A stretch of 26,952 bases of DNA from CAYOMP01 sp964405075 (lineage in GTDB: Bacteria > Bacillota > Clostridia > Lachnospirales > Lachnospiraceae). The translations under genes and the position numbers were made by a program. The notes beneath the pieces were generated by a model. It saw only the letters and a list, made by a program, of their open reading frames with translations. It was not told where the DNA came from and made no database searches. Positions within the stretch are counted from its first letter, which is position 1. Each line of letters opens with the position of its first letter. Below, piece after piece: positions 15,200 through 23,763 of the stretch. The DNA lies in the NCBI GenBank assembly GCA_964405075.1, contig CAYOMP010000024.1:1-26952 (forward strand). The letters run 5' to 3'.

Positions 15200-16687
15200 C
15201 TATTTAGTTAACGTAAATTCATCAATTAACTCCCAAGTCTGAGAATTATATGTGCTTATCTTCATATTGGAATCAGTCACATCAACTCTTGTAGCCTGTG
15301 GAACTTCCTCTGCATACACAATCGCTGCATTGCTGTTATTCATTGCTCCATGATAAAGACTAGAACTACTTGAACTAAATGTAATATAAGGTATTCCATC
15401 ATTTACAGAAGCAGTATTTCCTGAAACAGCGGTATTTGCTGTTGTTCCATTCATTACATAACTTCTGGTATAAATATGGTCATGACCATTAAACACTACA
15501 TCTACTCCTGCTGCCTCTAACATTGGAATTAACTCCTGTACTGCCTTGGCATCATTTTGATATTTTTCATAGCTTGAAAATGGTGAATGATGAAATACTG
15601 CAACAACCCATTTTGCATCTGGATTCTTTTCTATAACTTCTTCTACATATAATCTGTGAAAATCATCATAATCTGTCATATTATTGGAATTAATCATCAT
15701 GAACAACGTATCATTGTATGTATACCAATAATTATCATTATCCAAATCTTCTGCTATACAACCTATTTTATTAAAATTTGGTATATTAAAATGTTCCTTA
15801 AAAAATGTATCATGCAAATCATGATTTCCAATTGTTGGTGCAAACGCCAGTGAATATAATCCTTCATGATTTAAAAGCATATTATAATTTTCATTACTAT
15901 CACAAAGTGCAACTTGATCTCCTGTTGATAACAAGAACGCTGCTTCTGGAATATTAGCATTAATATTATTTATTGTTGTATCAAATATTCCCATTTGGTC
16001 AATGCTTTCGTCATCTGTTGCCAGTCCCATTTCCGGGTCTCCTACCACAGCAAAGCTCCAGTCGTTTCCAAAGTTAGCTGTTTTATATTCATATACAGGT
16101 GACCACGCCTTATCATTTCCAACTACATATTTGTAATTAGTGTTAGGTTTAAGCCCTTTTACTGTAGCCTTACAAACATAATAGCCATCTTCTGATTTTG
16201 CACTCTTTACCTTAGCCTGAACTTTATTTGATGAATAAAACTCGTTATTTGCCATATCTGACTGTTCCTGCATAATTACATATGCATCATCTTTATTTTT
16301 TGAATACCATACAAAATTCAACTTAGTTTCATTAGAACCAACATTAACAGATAAATATCTGATACTATCGTCTGTCAAAATCCCGCCAGATACATCAGGT
16401 ACTGTAACTACATCACCGCTACCTACCTGTGAACTGCTGGCAACCGGCACTTCCTCAGCTGTTGTTTCTGCTGTATTTTCCTGTTTAGCCGCTTCTTCTG
16501 ACTCCTGTGGCTGAACTTCCTGTTCTTGAGGCTGAACTTCTTCCTGCTGTTCTTGAACCGGTACCTCCTGGCTCTCTTCTATTTGTGCCATTTCTTCTGT
16601 ATTTTCAGTAGTTGTACTACCGCAACCCATAATCGCTATTATCGTTGCAAATACCAACATTAACATTATTCTTTTTAAATACTTCAT
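15200..16687 (-). CDS. Surface lipoprotein metallophosphoesterase, purple-acid-phosphatase-like
   Basis: This 495-residue lipoprotein should hydrolyse phosphoesters outside the cell with a two-metal centre. Its lipobox is IMGC with the lipidated cysteine at residue 22. A Glu/Gln-rich linker (about 27-80) with a repeated EVQPQE unit spans the wall. A fibronectin-like N-terminal domain (about 100-205) precedes the catalytic domain, as in purple acid phosphatases. The metal motifs are GDPEMG (216-221), GDQV (256-259), GNHD (287-290), VFHHSP (364-369) and GHDHIYTRS (401-409). A serine run (about 434-440) lies near the C-terminus. Its AAAGGA site lies about seven bases before the ATG. It is a single-gene unit. 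The substrate is unknown. Nothing ties it to the sugar locus except adjacency. Confidence 0.9.
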   Translation of the reverse strand: MKYLKRIMLMLVFATIIAIMGCGSTTTENTEEMAQIEESQEVPVQEQQEEVQPQEQEVQPQESEEAAKQENTAETTAEEVPVASSSQVGSGDVVTVPDVSGGILTDDSIRYLSVNVGSNETKLNFVWYSKNKDDAYVIMQEQSDMANNEFYSSNKVQAKVKSAKSEDGYYVCKATVKGLKPNTNYKYVVGNDKAWSPVYEYKTANFGNDWSFAVVGDPEMGLATDDESIDQMGIFDTTINNINANIPEAAFLLSTGDQVALCDSNENYNMLLNHEGLYSLAFAPTIGNHDLHDTFFKEHFNIPNFNKIGCIAEDLDNDNYWYTYNDTLFMMINSNNMTDYDDFHRLYVEEVIEKNPDAKWVVAVFHHSPFSSYEKYQNDAKAVQELIPMLEAAGVDVVFNGHDHIYTRSYVMNGTTANTAVSGNTASVNDGIPYITFSSSSSSLYHGAMNNSNAAIVYAEEVPQATRVDVTDSNMKISTYNSQTWELIDEFTLTK

Positions 16688-16999
16688 AATAAATCCTTTC
16701 TTTGCCTACCTTCAACTGCCTTGTTAGTATACTTTAGAAATATTTATTTTTCAATACGAGACTTCTTAAGATTATTTTAATTTCTCTCTGAAAACACTGT
16801 GTTCATAGTATTTAAATAATACGTTATGTTTTCGCACACTATTTTAACAAAATACTTCCATCAATATTATATTTTTGAAATATATAATATATTCTAGTCC
16901 TTATGTTTCATAATTTTCGCAAAACAATCGTGACTTTAGTTATGAAATAAATGAAAACAGCTTACAAATCTGACACAAGTACAATCTGGTATCAGCTCA
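16688..16999. other. 312-bp noncoding gap upstream of the metallophosphatase
   Basis: The gap holds the metallophosphatase promoter (16726-16754) and an AACACTGTGTT palindrome about 40 bp upstream of its -35, a possible operator. An inverted repeat TTTCATAA and TTATGAAA with a 26-base loop also lies near 16,900-16,945. No strong terminator for the dihydrouridine synthase gene and no further gene are visible. Confidence 0.4.
16726..16754 (-). promoter_or_regulatory. Promoter of the metallophosphatase gene
   Basis: Read leftward, TTGAAA (16749-16754) and TATACT (16726-16731) are exactly 17 bp apart, near the sigma-A consensus. Transcription should start near 16,719, giving a leader of about 30 bases. 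No obvious phosphate-starvation (Pho) box was recognised. Confidence 0.75.
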
Positions 17000-17956
17000 T
17001 TAAAACACAAAGCCTTTTTCATCATTAATTTCTAATTCTCTAAAAATATTTGCTACTGCTATTTCATAATCCCAGCTGCTTTGGGTTTTTCTGATTTTTT
17101 TATAATATTTATCGCAGCCTTCAAATATATGATGCATATAAAACCATACTTCTTTCATTTTAAACAATGCATTTTTCTCACCAGACATTATTTCCTTATA
17201 TCCACTGTAAATTATATCGTGAAATTCTTTAACCGCAGCTTTTTCGGGAGATACTCCTTCTTCAATACTTTTAACCAAGCCTGGATTTCCTATTAGGCCT
17301 CGTCCCAACATAATTGAATCTAATTTTGGAAATTCACTGGTTAATTCATCCTTATCCTTTTTATTAAAAATGTTGCCATTATATACAACCGGTGCTTTAC
17401 TCATATCTACAGCTAACTTAAAAGATTCTTTATGTGGTTTTCCTTTATAATATTCTTCTCTTACTCTGGGATGCACTATCAATTCTTTAATAGGATATTT
17501 GTTATATAATTTCAAAATTTCCTCAAACTCTTCAATATTACTAATACCTATTCTTGTTTTAACGGATAAATCCATATCCAGATTACTAAATACCTCTTCA
17601 AAAAATATATCTAATAATCTTAAATCAGATAAAAATCCTGCCCCTCTTTTTTTAGATACAACTGTTCCTGATGGGCAACCCAAATTAAGATTTACCTCAT
17701 TATATCCATACTCTTTAATCTGTTTTGCCGTTGCAACAAAATCAGAAGCATTATTACTAAGAATTTGGGGAATAACCTTAATCCCTCTATTATGTTCCGG
17801 CAAAATTTCATTTATTTCTTTAGAAATCATTTTCCTATTATAATTAGTGGAAATAAATGGAGTATAAAAAACATCTATATCACCAAATATTTCATTATAT
17901 GCGTTCCTATATATATATCCTGTTATTCCTTCCATAGGAGCAAGACTGTATTTCAT
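17000..17956 (-). CDS. tRNA-dihydrouridine synthase family protein
   Basis: This flavoenzyme (318 residues) reduces uridine to dihydrouridine in the tRNA D-loop. The N-terminal TIM barrel has the FMN-binding 'LAPMEGITG' (5-13) and the active-site 'NLNLGCPSGTVVSKKRGAG' (89-107) with catalytic C94. 'VKTRIG' and 'MLGRGLIGNP' are also family motifs. The helical C-terminus is the tRNA-binding part. It has a GAGG ribosome site about six bases before the ATG and follows the DUF4422 gene by 15 bp, so it is probably the last gene of that operon. The subtype among Dus enzymes cannot be told by eye. Confidence 0.92.
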   Translation of the reverse strand: MKYSLAPMEGITGYIYRNAYNEIFGDIDVFYTPFISTNYNRKMISKEINEILPEHNRGIKVIPQILSNNASDFVATAKQIKEYGYNEVNLNLGCPSGTVVSKKRGAGFLSDLRLLDIFFEEVFSNLDMDLSVKTRIGISNIEEFEEILKLYNKYPIKELIVHPRVREEYYKGKPHKESFKLAVDMSKAPVVYNGNIFNKKDKDELTSEFPKLDSIMLGRGLIGNPGLVKSIEEGVSPEKAAVKEFHDIIYSGYKEIMSGEKNALFKMKEVWFYMHHIFEGCDKYYKKIRKTQSSWDYEIAVANIFRELEINDEKGFVF

Positions 17957-17971
17957 TACTTACCTCTTTTC

Positions 17972-19141
17972 TTATTCCATTTCCATAAGGCCATTATAAA
18001 TGTCTGTTCTTTGGCAGTTTCTTGCCACATTTGCAATTTTTACCAATGTGTTTCTCATGCTTACTTCATCATTACAATAAAGCATGGCCGATATTTTTAT
18101 GGCAATATACGAAGCCTTAGTATCCCGAATAAATTCTACATCTTCAAATGTATCTGTTCCAAGCCTATACCTGTTAACTACATTATTTATTCCACCAAAA
18201 AAATCCATCAAATCTTTAAATTCATTAATATCTTCTATAAAACTTCTTCCAAATATACTATCTTCAAATTCACTTGTTGATATTACTTGCATTGACATTT
18301 TCAATTCTCCGGTAATATCTGATGCTTCCATTAATACATCTGGTCTCTTTCTTTGTACTTCTAAAAAGTATTTTTTAGCACCTTGAATATCTTTTTTCAA
18401 AAAATACTCACCTAATTTATCCTTCAATTCCTTTGTTTCTGCCTTTTCCCCCAGCATGCCAACCTTACATTCAAAAACCGCATATCCGTTAGTTTCCAGC
18501 CAGACCATTAATAAAAATTCTGAAATAAAACCATACACTCGCATATGATAATTGTCATAGTTGCTAAAATCCACATACTTTTCTACCTCAAAGAAAATGC
18601 CAAATAACCATTCACAATATGAATCAAATATTTTTTTTGAACAAATCATTATATTTCCAAAGTATGTTTCATTTTTGTGTACCATTTTTTCATAATTAGA
18701 ATAATATTCACTGTATTTTTCCTTAATTACTTTTCCTGTAATTTCCAAGTCCTGAATATTGTGGTTTTGAGCAAAACCATCGTAATAATTAGATTTTAGT
18801 TCTAATTTCTTAGTTACAATTACATCTGCTTTTGTTTCCAGGATATCTAATATTTCTTTCTTAGTTAATATCTTCTCCTCATCATTAATAAGGTATCTCC
18901 TATAATGACATATTCCTACATAATCTAAATCATTACAATTTTTCCAGACCCAATACATTCCCGACAATTCTGCGTAAAAAGGATTCTTTGAGGATATATT
19001 ATCTCCTGTATCATCACCTAAATATCCCAAATCCTTATGTATTGCTTTTCCAACCTGCAATGGAATATACATACTATCTGTTGGTTCTTCAAATTTCTTA
19101 TGAGTCATTGTATATATTTTCACATTTTTTCTTTTTGACAT
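17972..19141 (-). CDS. DUF4422 glycosyltransferase-like protein with C-terminal extension
   Basis: Residues about 8-240 match the DUF4422 type found in polysaccharide clusters: 'IYTMTHK', 'ELSGMYWVWKN' and the hallmark 'DYVGICHYRRYL', then 'NIMICSKKIFDSYCEWLF' and a late 'MVWLETNG'. The family is thought to be glycosyltransferase-like. The final 140 or so residues are extra, helical and unrecognised. I prefer the ATG at 19141 (389 residues), which has GGAG about seven bases upstream, over one at 19153, which has no such site. It sits in a tight operon with a TauE-type exporter and Dus rather than in the polysaccharide operon, and could modify a polymer made by the genes at 21,712-26,853. Confidence 0.8.
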   Translation of the reverse strand: MSKRKNVKIYTMTHKKFEEPTDSMYIPLQVGKAIHKDLGYLGDDTGDNISSKNPFYAELSGMYWVWKNCNDLDYVGICHYRRYLINDEEKILTKKEILDILETKADVIVTKKLELKSNYYDGFAQNHNIQDLEITGKVIKEKYSEYYSNYEKMVHKNETYFGNIMICSKKIFDSYCEWLFGIFFEVEKYVDFSNYDNYHMRVYGFISEFLLMVWLETNGYAVFECKVGMLGEKAETKELKDKLGEYFLKKDIQGAKKYFLEVQRKRPDVLMEASDITGELKMSMQVISTSEFEDSIFGRSFIEDINEFKDLMDFFGGINNVVNRYRLGTDTFEDVEFIRDTKASYIAIKISAMLYCNDEVSMRNTLVKIANVARNCQRTDIYNGLMEME

Positions 19142-19154
19142 ATTTAGCTCCATT

Positions 19155-19874
19155 CTAGAGATTCATTATAATTAGAGATGCACCTGATAAAACCAATAAA
19201 ATTATTACCGCTTTTTTCACTATCTTTTCATCTAAAATCTTAGATGACTTCATTCCCAAAGCTAATCCAACCACCATAAATGGTATTAGCATTAACGCTT
19301 GACCAACTATCTGCCTTGTAATAATTCCTGTCATACTATATAATGCTATTCTAAATGTATTTTCAATCATAAATACTACACACATATTACTTTTAAAAGA
19401 ACTATTATCACTTGTAGTTCTGCTTACATATGCTGCCATCAATGCACCAATACCAAATAATCCACATAATACACCGGATACAACACCAATCATAATAAGA
19501 AATATTTTATATTGCTTATATTTCTTTGTCTGATATTCTCTTAAGAACATTTCCAAGCCTATAATCACTACAATAATTCCAAATAACAATTTTATTGATT
19601 GCATATTCCCATTTTTCAACAAGAATACTCCCGGAATGCTTCCTGCAATAACATATACAGATAAAGGCAACCATATTTTTATATCTAATGTTTTCCTTTC
19701 TTTGAAAACGATTACTATATTTGATATATATCCTACTATAAGCTCTAATGGGGATATATTTATATTATTTTCTTTGAAACTCATAATAGAACTAAAAACC
19801 AATGTATTTGCAAATCCACACATTCCTTTTATAAAATATGCTATTATTACTGCTATTATCATTATCAGGCTCAT
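19155..19874 (-). CDS. TauE/SafE-family (TSUP) membrane exporter
   Basis: The 239-residue protein is hydrophobic throughout, with seven to eight membrane segments arranged as two similar halves. It has the family's 'GMCGFANTLV' near residue 17 and 'GVVSGVLCGLFGIGALMAAYV' in the second half (the GxxxGFxxxGGG-like repeat). The length is slightly short but normal. TSUP members move sulfite, sulfonates or other organic anions. The nearby cysK supports, but does not prove, a sulfur anion. The ribosome site GAGGGA lies seven bases before the ATG. Confidence 0.85.
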   Translation of the reverse strand: MSLIMIIAVIIAYFIKGMCGFANTLVFSSIMSFKENNINISPLELIVGYISNIVIVFKERKTLDIKIWLPLSVYVIAGSIPGVFLLKNGNMQSIKLLFGIIVVIIGLEMFLREYQTKKYKQYKIFLIMIGVVSGVLCGLFGIGALMAAYVSRTTSDNSSFKSNMCVVFMIENTFRIALYSMTGIITRQIVGQALMLIPFMVVGLALGMKSSKILDEKIVKKAVIILLVLSGASLIIMNL

Positions 19875-19888
19875 ACTAATTCCCTCTA

Positions 19889-20557
19889 CTAACCATTTAG
19901 CAAGATTTCTCTTGCCTGCTTTAGCCTCTCATCAAATTGTGTGTAAAAATCTTCTTGCAAATTATATTCCCTAATAAAGAAATTGTTAAGTATGTACATA
20001 TTTACATTTTTAACAAGCTGATCATCTGAACTACTATTAATTACTTCTTGTACATCTTTTTGAAAATAGTGCCAATCATTAATAAATTTATGATTCTTTT
20101 TTAATTCCGGTGTGTCAATCCACTTATTAACTTTTACCTTACTTCGATTATCTTTTTTACATTCGTTTACCTGTAAAAAATATTTAAAATCTCCATTTTC
20201 ATAATATCTTCCTAGTGGAAATATTCTACAAATTCCCGGTCTTATGGCATGAATTGAACATCTGCCATTTTCATCTAAATAATTACATCCTTGACTTGTT
20301 TCATTCATTCTAATATTAGGCAAAATAATTCCGTCTACAATATTTAGTTCCAAACTATCCTGCAACAATTGACCAAATGTAACATTTAATCCCTTTACTA
20401 ATCTAAAAACATCATAAGGGTCCAAAATTATGGAACTTCCCATCCCCTTACAGCATGCAAAACAGCCTTCACAATCATTGCATCCTACCTTAACCATATC
20501 ATTTAACTCATATAATTTTCCATCTGATATATCTTTTAAATCAACTTGTCTTAACAT
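19889..20557 (-). CDS. YkgJ-family cysteine-cluster protein
   Basis: The 222-residue protein carries the metal-binding cysteine set of the YkgJ/UPF0153 zinc- or iron-chelating family: C26, C29, C32, C35 and C36, then C91, C100, C110 in 'RPGICRIFPLG', and C133. The remaining C-terminal helices are not recognised. Biochemical function in this family is not settled; metal or iron-sulfur binding is the usual view. AAGGA lies about six bases before the ATG. It heads a tight series with the TauE-type exporter, DUF4422 and Dus genes, and follows cysK by 55 bp. Confidence 0.85.
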   Translation of the reverse strand: MLRQVDLKDISDGKLYELNDMVKVGCNDCEGCFACCKGMGSSIILDPYDVFRLVKGLNVTFGQLLQDSLELNIVDGIILPNIRMNETSQGCNYLDENGRCSIHAIRPGICRIFPLGRYYENGDFKYFLQVNECKKDNRSKVKVNKWIDTPELKKNHKFINDWHYFQKDVQEVINSSSDDQLVKNVNMYILNNFFIREYNLQEDFYTQFDERLKQAREILLNG

Positions 20558-20573
20558 AATTTTTCCTTCTATT

Positions 20574-20605
20574 TTAATTTATCAAGGTATTTCCCATGAT
20601 ATAAA
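20574..20605. repeat. Truncated left end of the GC-rich intergenic repeat
   Basis: TTTATCAAGGTATTTCCCA, followed by TGATATAA, matches the left edge of copy 2 (TTATCAAGGTGTTTCCTAG) and then copy 1 (TATTTCCTATGATATAAC). The rest of the repeat is absent. It fills most of the 55-bp gap between cysK and the YkgJ-type gene. Confidence 0.5.
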
Positions 20606-20612
20606 AAGCTTC

Positions 20613-21555
20613 TTACCCAAACAAAGGTGTTGAATAATATCTGTCACCACTATCTGGAAATAGTACCACAATAGTTTTCCCTGCATTTTCTTCTCTTTTA
20701 GCCACATCTATGGCTGCTTTTAGTGCTGCACCTGATGATATACCTACTAAAAATCCTTCCTCTTGACCTAACATTTTTGCATATTCAAAAGGTGTATCAT
20801 TATCCACCACAATTACTTCATCATATATATTAGTATTTAATATATCCGGAATAAAACCTGCACCTATACCTTGAATTGCATGGGCACCAGCTTTACCATT
20901 TGATAAAACCGATGAAGTAGCCGGTTCCATTGCTACTACCTTAATATTTGGATTTTGCTGTTTTAAGTATTCACCTGTTCCCGTAAGTGTTCCACCTGTT
21001 CCTACTCCTGCCACAAAAATATCCACATTTCCATCTGTATCATTCCATATTTCCGGTCCAGTTGTTTCATAATGAGCCTTTGGATTTGCCGGATTTACAA
21101 ACTGTCCCGCAACAAAACTATTAGGAATNNNNNNNNNNAATGTTAGCATTTAACTCGTCAGCTTTTTCAATGGCACCCTGCATACCTTTTGCACCATCAG
21201 TTAATACAACCTCAGCACCATATGCCTTAATAATATTAATTCTTTCCACACTCATAGTATCCGGCATTACTATTAAAGCCTTATAACCCATTGAAGCTGC
21301 CATAGATGCTAAACCAATTCCTGTATTTCCTGATGTTGGCTCAATAATTGTTGCACCTTCTGAAATGCTTCCCGATTTCACAGCTTCTTCTATCATTGTT
21401 TTTGCAACTCTGTCTTTTGCACTTCCAGTTGGATTTAAATATTCTAATTTTGCTAATAATCTTGATTTTAGTCCAAACTTTTTCTCAACATTACATAATT
21501 CAACTAATGGCGTACCCCCAACTAATTCACCAACATTTTTGTATATTTTCTCCAT
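20613..21555 (-). CDS. cysK: Cysteine synthase (O-acetylserine sulfhydrylase), interrupted by an assembly gap
   Basis: This PLP enzyme makes cysteine from O-acetylserine and sulfide. The left and right halves are read in different frames only because ten N bases (21129-21138) separate them. K47 in 'NPTGSAKDRVA' (41-51) binds PLP, 'TSGNTGIGLAS' binds substrate, and 'GVGTGGTLTGTG' in the second half holds the PLP phosphate. The protein ends 'YYSTPLFG'. The start ATG at 21555 has GGGG about seven bases upstream; an earlier frame to 21603 is unlikely. The codon ATT occurs on both sides of the N run, and joining at one ATT gives 'ELNANIPNSF', the length expected for CysK. The gene is therefore probably intact. 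Product about 305-310 residues. Confidence 0.93.
21129..21138. other. Ten-base N run (assembly gap) inside cysK
   Basis: Ten unknown bases join two contigs within the cysK coding region. The flanks both carry ATT, and the two halves match normal CysK if the gap is really empty or an overlap. Confidence 0.95.
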
Positions 21556-21595
21556 TTCTTTACCCCTTTGATTATTTTTTACAATTGTTTTGATT

Positions 21596-21701
21596 ATTTC
21601 CACATTTTCACTATCTTTTCCACAACTTTTTCCACATTATCCACTAGTATTTCCACTTTGTTCACTTACTTTTCCACATAAAATACACTTTTTCTTCCAC
21701 A
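21596..21701 (+). repeat. Array of DnaA-box-like TTTTCCACA sequences upstream of cysK
   Basis: Three exact matches to the DnaA-box consensus TTWTNCACA occur at 21616-21624, 21628-21636 and 21670-21678, all TTTTCCACA. Single-mismatch copies occur at 21596-21604, 21637-21645 (TTATCCACT) and 21693-21701. Weaker ones lie at 21649-21657 and 21658-21666. All point the same way, and most start 9-12 bp apart, close to one helix turn. The region covers nearly the whole gap between cysK and the last glycosyltransferase gene. Read leftward it is a TGTGGAAA repeat overlapping the likely cysK promoter. It may bind DnaA (a titration or regulatory site) or be operators for a cysteine regulator. Confidence 0.6.
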
Positions 21702-21707
21702 AAAGTG
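21678..21707 (-). terminator. Possible weak terminator of the glycosyltransferase operon
   Basis: In the leftward transcript CACTTTT (21701-21707) pairs with AAAAGTG (21686-21692), followed by TATTTTATG. It lies five bases after the last glycosyltransferase stop. The stem has only seven bases and overlaps the DnaA-box-like array, so the call is weak. Confidence 0.35.
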
Positions 21708-21711
21708 AATT

Positions 21712-22755
21712 TTATCTATTTTCTGTTATGTTTTTTAATCCAAAAAATATTTTTGTTATTAAATATGTAATTGTATACATTTTCATTTTTATTAATAAAA
21801 TATACACTTTTTCTGATATATTCAAATTTGGCATATTATATTTTTTTAGATTTTCTCTTATCTCAGGCATATTAAAAATACGCTTTAAGTTTCTTCTTAT
21901 ATTGAAGAAACCTTTATTTTTCATAATCTCACTCTTAATTCCTAATACTGATAAACATAAAAAGTCATTAATAATCTGAGTTTCAAAATTATAAACACTT
22001 TTTTGAACACTTATGTTTAACAATTGATTCATGGTTTCCGCTATTTTACCCACATAATTTGGATCATGCTTACCAGTCATTGATTTATCATTAATCCAAT
22101 AATGATACGGAAAATAATTTTCTAACATAACTACTTTTTCTGTATCACAGAGTACTGCAAATGTTAACTGTAAATCTTCACCTATTGAAACAGTTTCACT
22201 ACATAAATCTATGTTCTTCATAATTATTTCTTTTGTATATAGCTTAGTAACTCTCGCAGGTTGAATGGTTCTTCCAAAAAAGCTGCCATCATTTAATAAA
22301 TTGGGGTATATTTCCTTTTCAATTCGTTCTCTGTTGTATACACCATTCTTAAGCTTCGAACTTTCACATCGTTTCTCGCCTTTTCCACTTTCGAAATCAT
22401 ACACCAGACCCGCAATTACCATTTGGGCATCATTACTAATAGCAGCACTATACATGGTTTCAAACATATCTGCATCTACCCAGTCATCACTATCTACAAA
22501 ACCTATGTACTTGCCAGTAGCGTTTATGACGCCTGCCTTCCATGCAGATGTTAATCCACCGTTTTCCTTATGAATTACCCTTATTCTTGAATCTAGTTTG
22601 GAATACTCATCACATAAATGTCCTGAATTGTCAGTAGAGCCATCATCAACCAGAATTATTTCAATATCACTCTTAGTTTGGTTTACTATGCTTTGAATAC
22701 ATCTGTCTATATACTGTTCAACATTATATACCGGTACTACAATGCTTAATTCCAT
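21712..22755 (-). CDS. GT2-family glycosyltransferase A
   Basis: Residues 1-110 form the GT-A nucleotide-sugar domain: 'IVVPVYNVEQYIDRC' (5-19), 'LVDDGSTDNSG' (35-45) and the metal-binding DSDD (88-91). The loop that normally reads AARNAG is SAWKAG here (70-75), which may alter acceptor or donor choice. The C-terminal part is basic with a hydrophobic stretch ('KVYILLIKMKMYTITYLITKIFF'-like region near the end), suggesting membrane association. I chose the ATG at 22755, with GAGGTGAG before it, over a TTG at 22773. It is last in the operon. The sugar transferred cannot be told. Confidence 0.88.
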   Translation of the reverse strand: MELSIVVPVYNVEQYIDRCIQSIVNQTKSDIEIILVDDGSTDNSGHLCDEYSKLDSRIRVIHKENGGLTSAWKAGVINATGKYIGFVDSDDWVDADMFETMYSAAISNDAQMVIAGLVYDFESGKGEKRCESSKLKNGVYNRERIEKEIYPNLLNDGSFFGRTIQPARVTKLYTKEIIMKNIDLCSETVSIGEDLQLTFAVLCDTEKVVMLENYFPYHYWINDKSMTGKHDPNYVGKIAETMNQLLNISVQKSVYNFETQIINDFLCLSVLGIKSEIMKNKGFFNIRRNLKRIFNMPEIRENLKKYNMPNLNISEKVYILLIKMKMYTITYLITKIFFGLKNITENR

Positions 22756-22776
22756 ATTCTCACCTCTCAACAAGTC

Positions 22777-23763
22777 CTACATACTTAGAATCTTTTTATA
22801 CAACACTGGACATAATAAGAAAATTCTATATCCCATCTTAGTTCTTTTTTCAAATCCACCATATTTTTGATTTTTCTTCATTATTTTCCATATTTTAGCT
22901 TTTAATTCTTTCTGCTCTTTTTTAGAATCTGCTATATTTTCTCTGCATTTAAAATACAAATCGATAACACCATCTATATACGCTTTTGCTGCTCTAGGGT
23001 ATAAATAGAACATCTCTTTCTCTTCCAGAAAGTCCAATCTCTGCTCTACAGCCCACGCCCAGTCTAATCTTTTTTTACTAAAACTGTTTCTGGTAATACT
23101 CTGTTGTGCACAAAAATATCCATACATAAACTTATCAACAAATACTGCTTTCTTGGCTTCAAAAAATAACTTATGTGTTGTTGCTTCATCCTCATGTATT
23201 TTCCCTAAAGGATATCTTATTTCTTTAAATATAGATGCCTTATACAATTTGTTCCATGCCACAACAAAATATGCCCCATCCGGAATATACATATTAGAAA
23301 TCATTTCTTTTCCTGTATAGCTATATAATCCTCCTGTGGATTTTTCTTGCGTCTCTTTACCAAAGCAATCTTTTGTATCATCTACCGGGTTACCTTCCAC
23401 ATATTGATATTTGCATTGAGCAATTTCGCTCCCCGTTACAATACACGCATTATATAATACTTCTATAAAATCATTAGTAATATAATCATCTGAATCAACG
23501 AATGCTATATATTCACCCTTAGCAATGTCTATACCTGCATTTCTGGCTCCGGATAGTCCTTTATTCTTTTGATGAATTACCTTTACTCTGGCATCATTTT
23601 TAGCATATTCTTCACACATAGCCGGACAATTATCTGGTGATTCATCATCTACTAATATTACTTCCAAGTTAGTATATGTCTGTTCTAATATTGATTTCAC
23701 ACATCTATCTAAATATTTCTCCACATTGTATATTGGAACTACTACACTAATCAACTCTTTCAT
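22777..23763 (-). CDS. GT2-family glycosyltransferase B
   Basis: This 328-residue enzyme adds a sugar to a lipid-linked repeat unit. The GT-A domain shows 'VVVPIYNVEKYLDRC' (7-21), 'LVDDESPDN' (37-45), 'LSGARNAGI' (70-78) and DSDD (90-93). It resembles enzyme A in the first 110 residues, so the two probably arose by duplication, but the C-termini differ. Its ATG overlaps the stop of enzyme C (ATGA), which implies coupled translation; GAGG lies about five bases upstream. Confidence 0.9.
   Translation of the reverse strand: MKELISVVVPIYNVEKYLDRCVKSILEQTYTNLEVILVDDESPDNCPAMCEEYAKNDARVKVIHQKNKGLSGARNAGIDIAKGEYIAFVDSDDYITNDFIEVLYNACIVTGSEIAQCKYQYVEGNPVDDTKDCFGKETQEKSTGGLYSYTGKEMISNMYIPDGAYFVVAWNKLYKASIFKEIRYPLGKIHEDEATTHKLFFEAKKAVFVDKFMYGYFCAQQSITRNSFSKKRLDWAWAVEQRLDFLEEKEMFYLYPRAAKAYIDGVIDLYFKCRENIADSKKEQKELKAKIWKIMKKNQKYGGFEKRTKMGYRIFLLCPVLYKKILSM

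Noticed and set aside
20613..21555. cysK as a pseudogene with a frameshift
   Set aside because: The frame change falls exactly at the N run, and both halves match a normal enzyme.
21596..21701. Chromosomal or plasmid replication origin
   Set aside because: No dnaA, dnaN, rep or parAB gene is in the window. The array alone supports DnaA-like binding sites at most.
21590..21979. A + strand open frame of 129 codons over the DnaA-box-like array and the last glycosyltransferase
   Set aside because: Its Phe/Leu/Ser-rich product is a shadow of AT-rich DNA and antisense to the glycosyltransferase.
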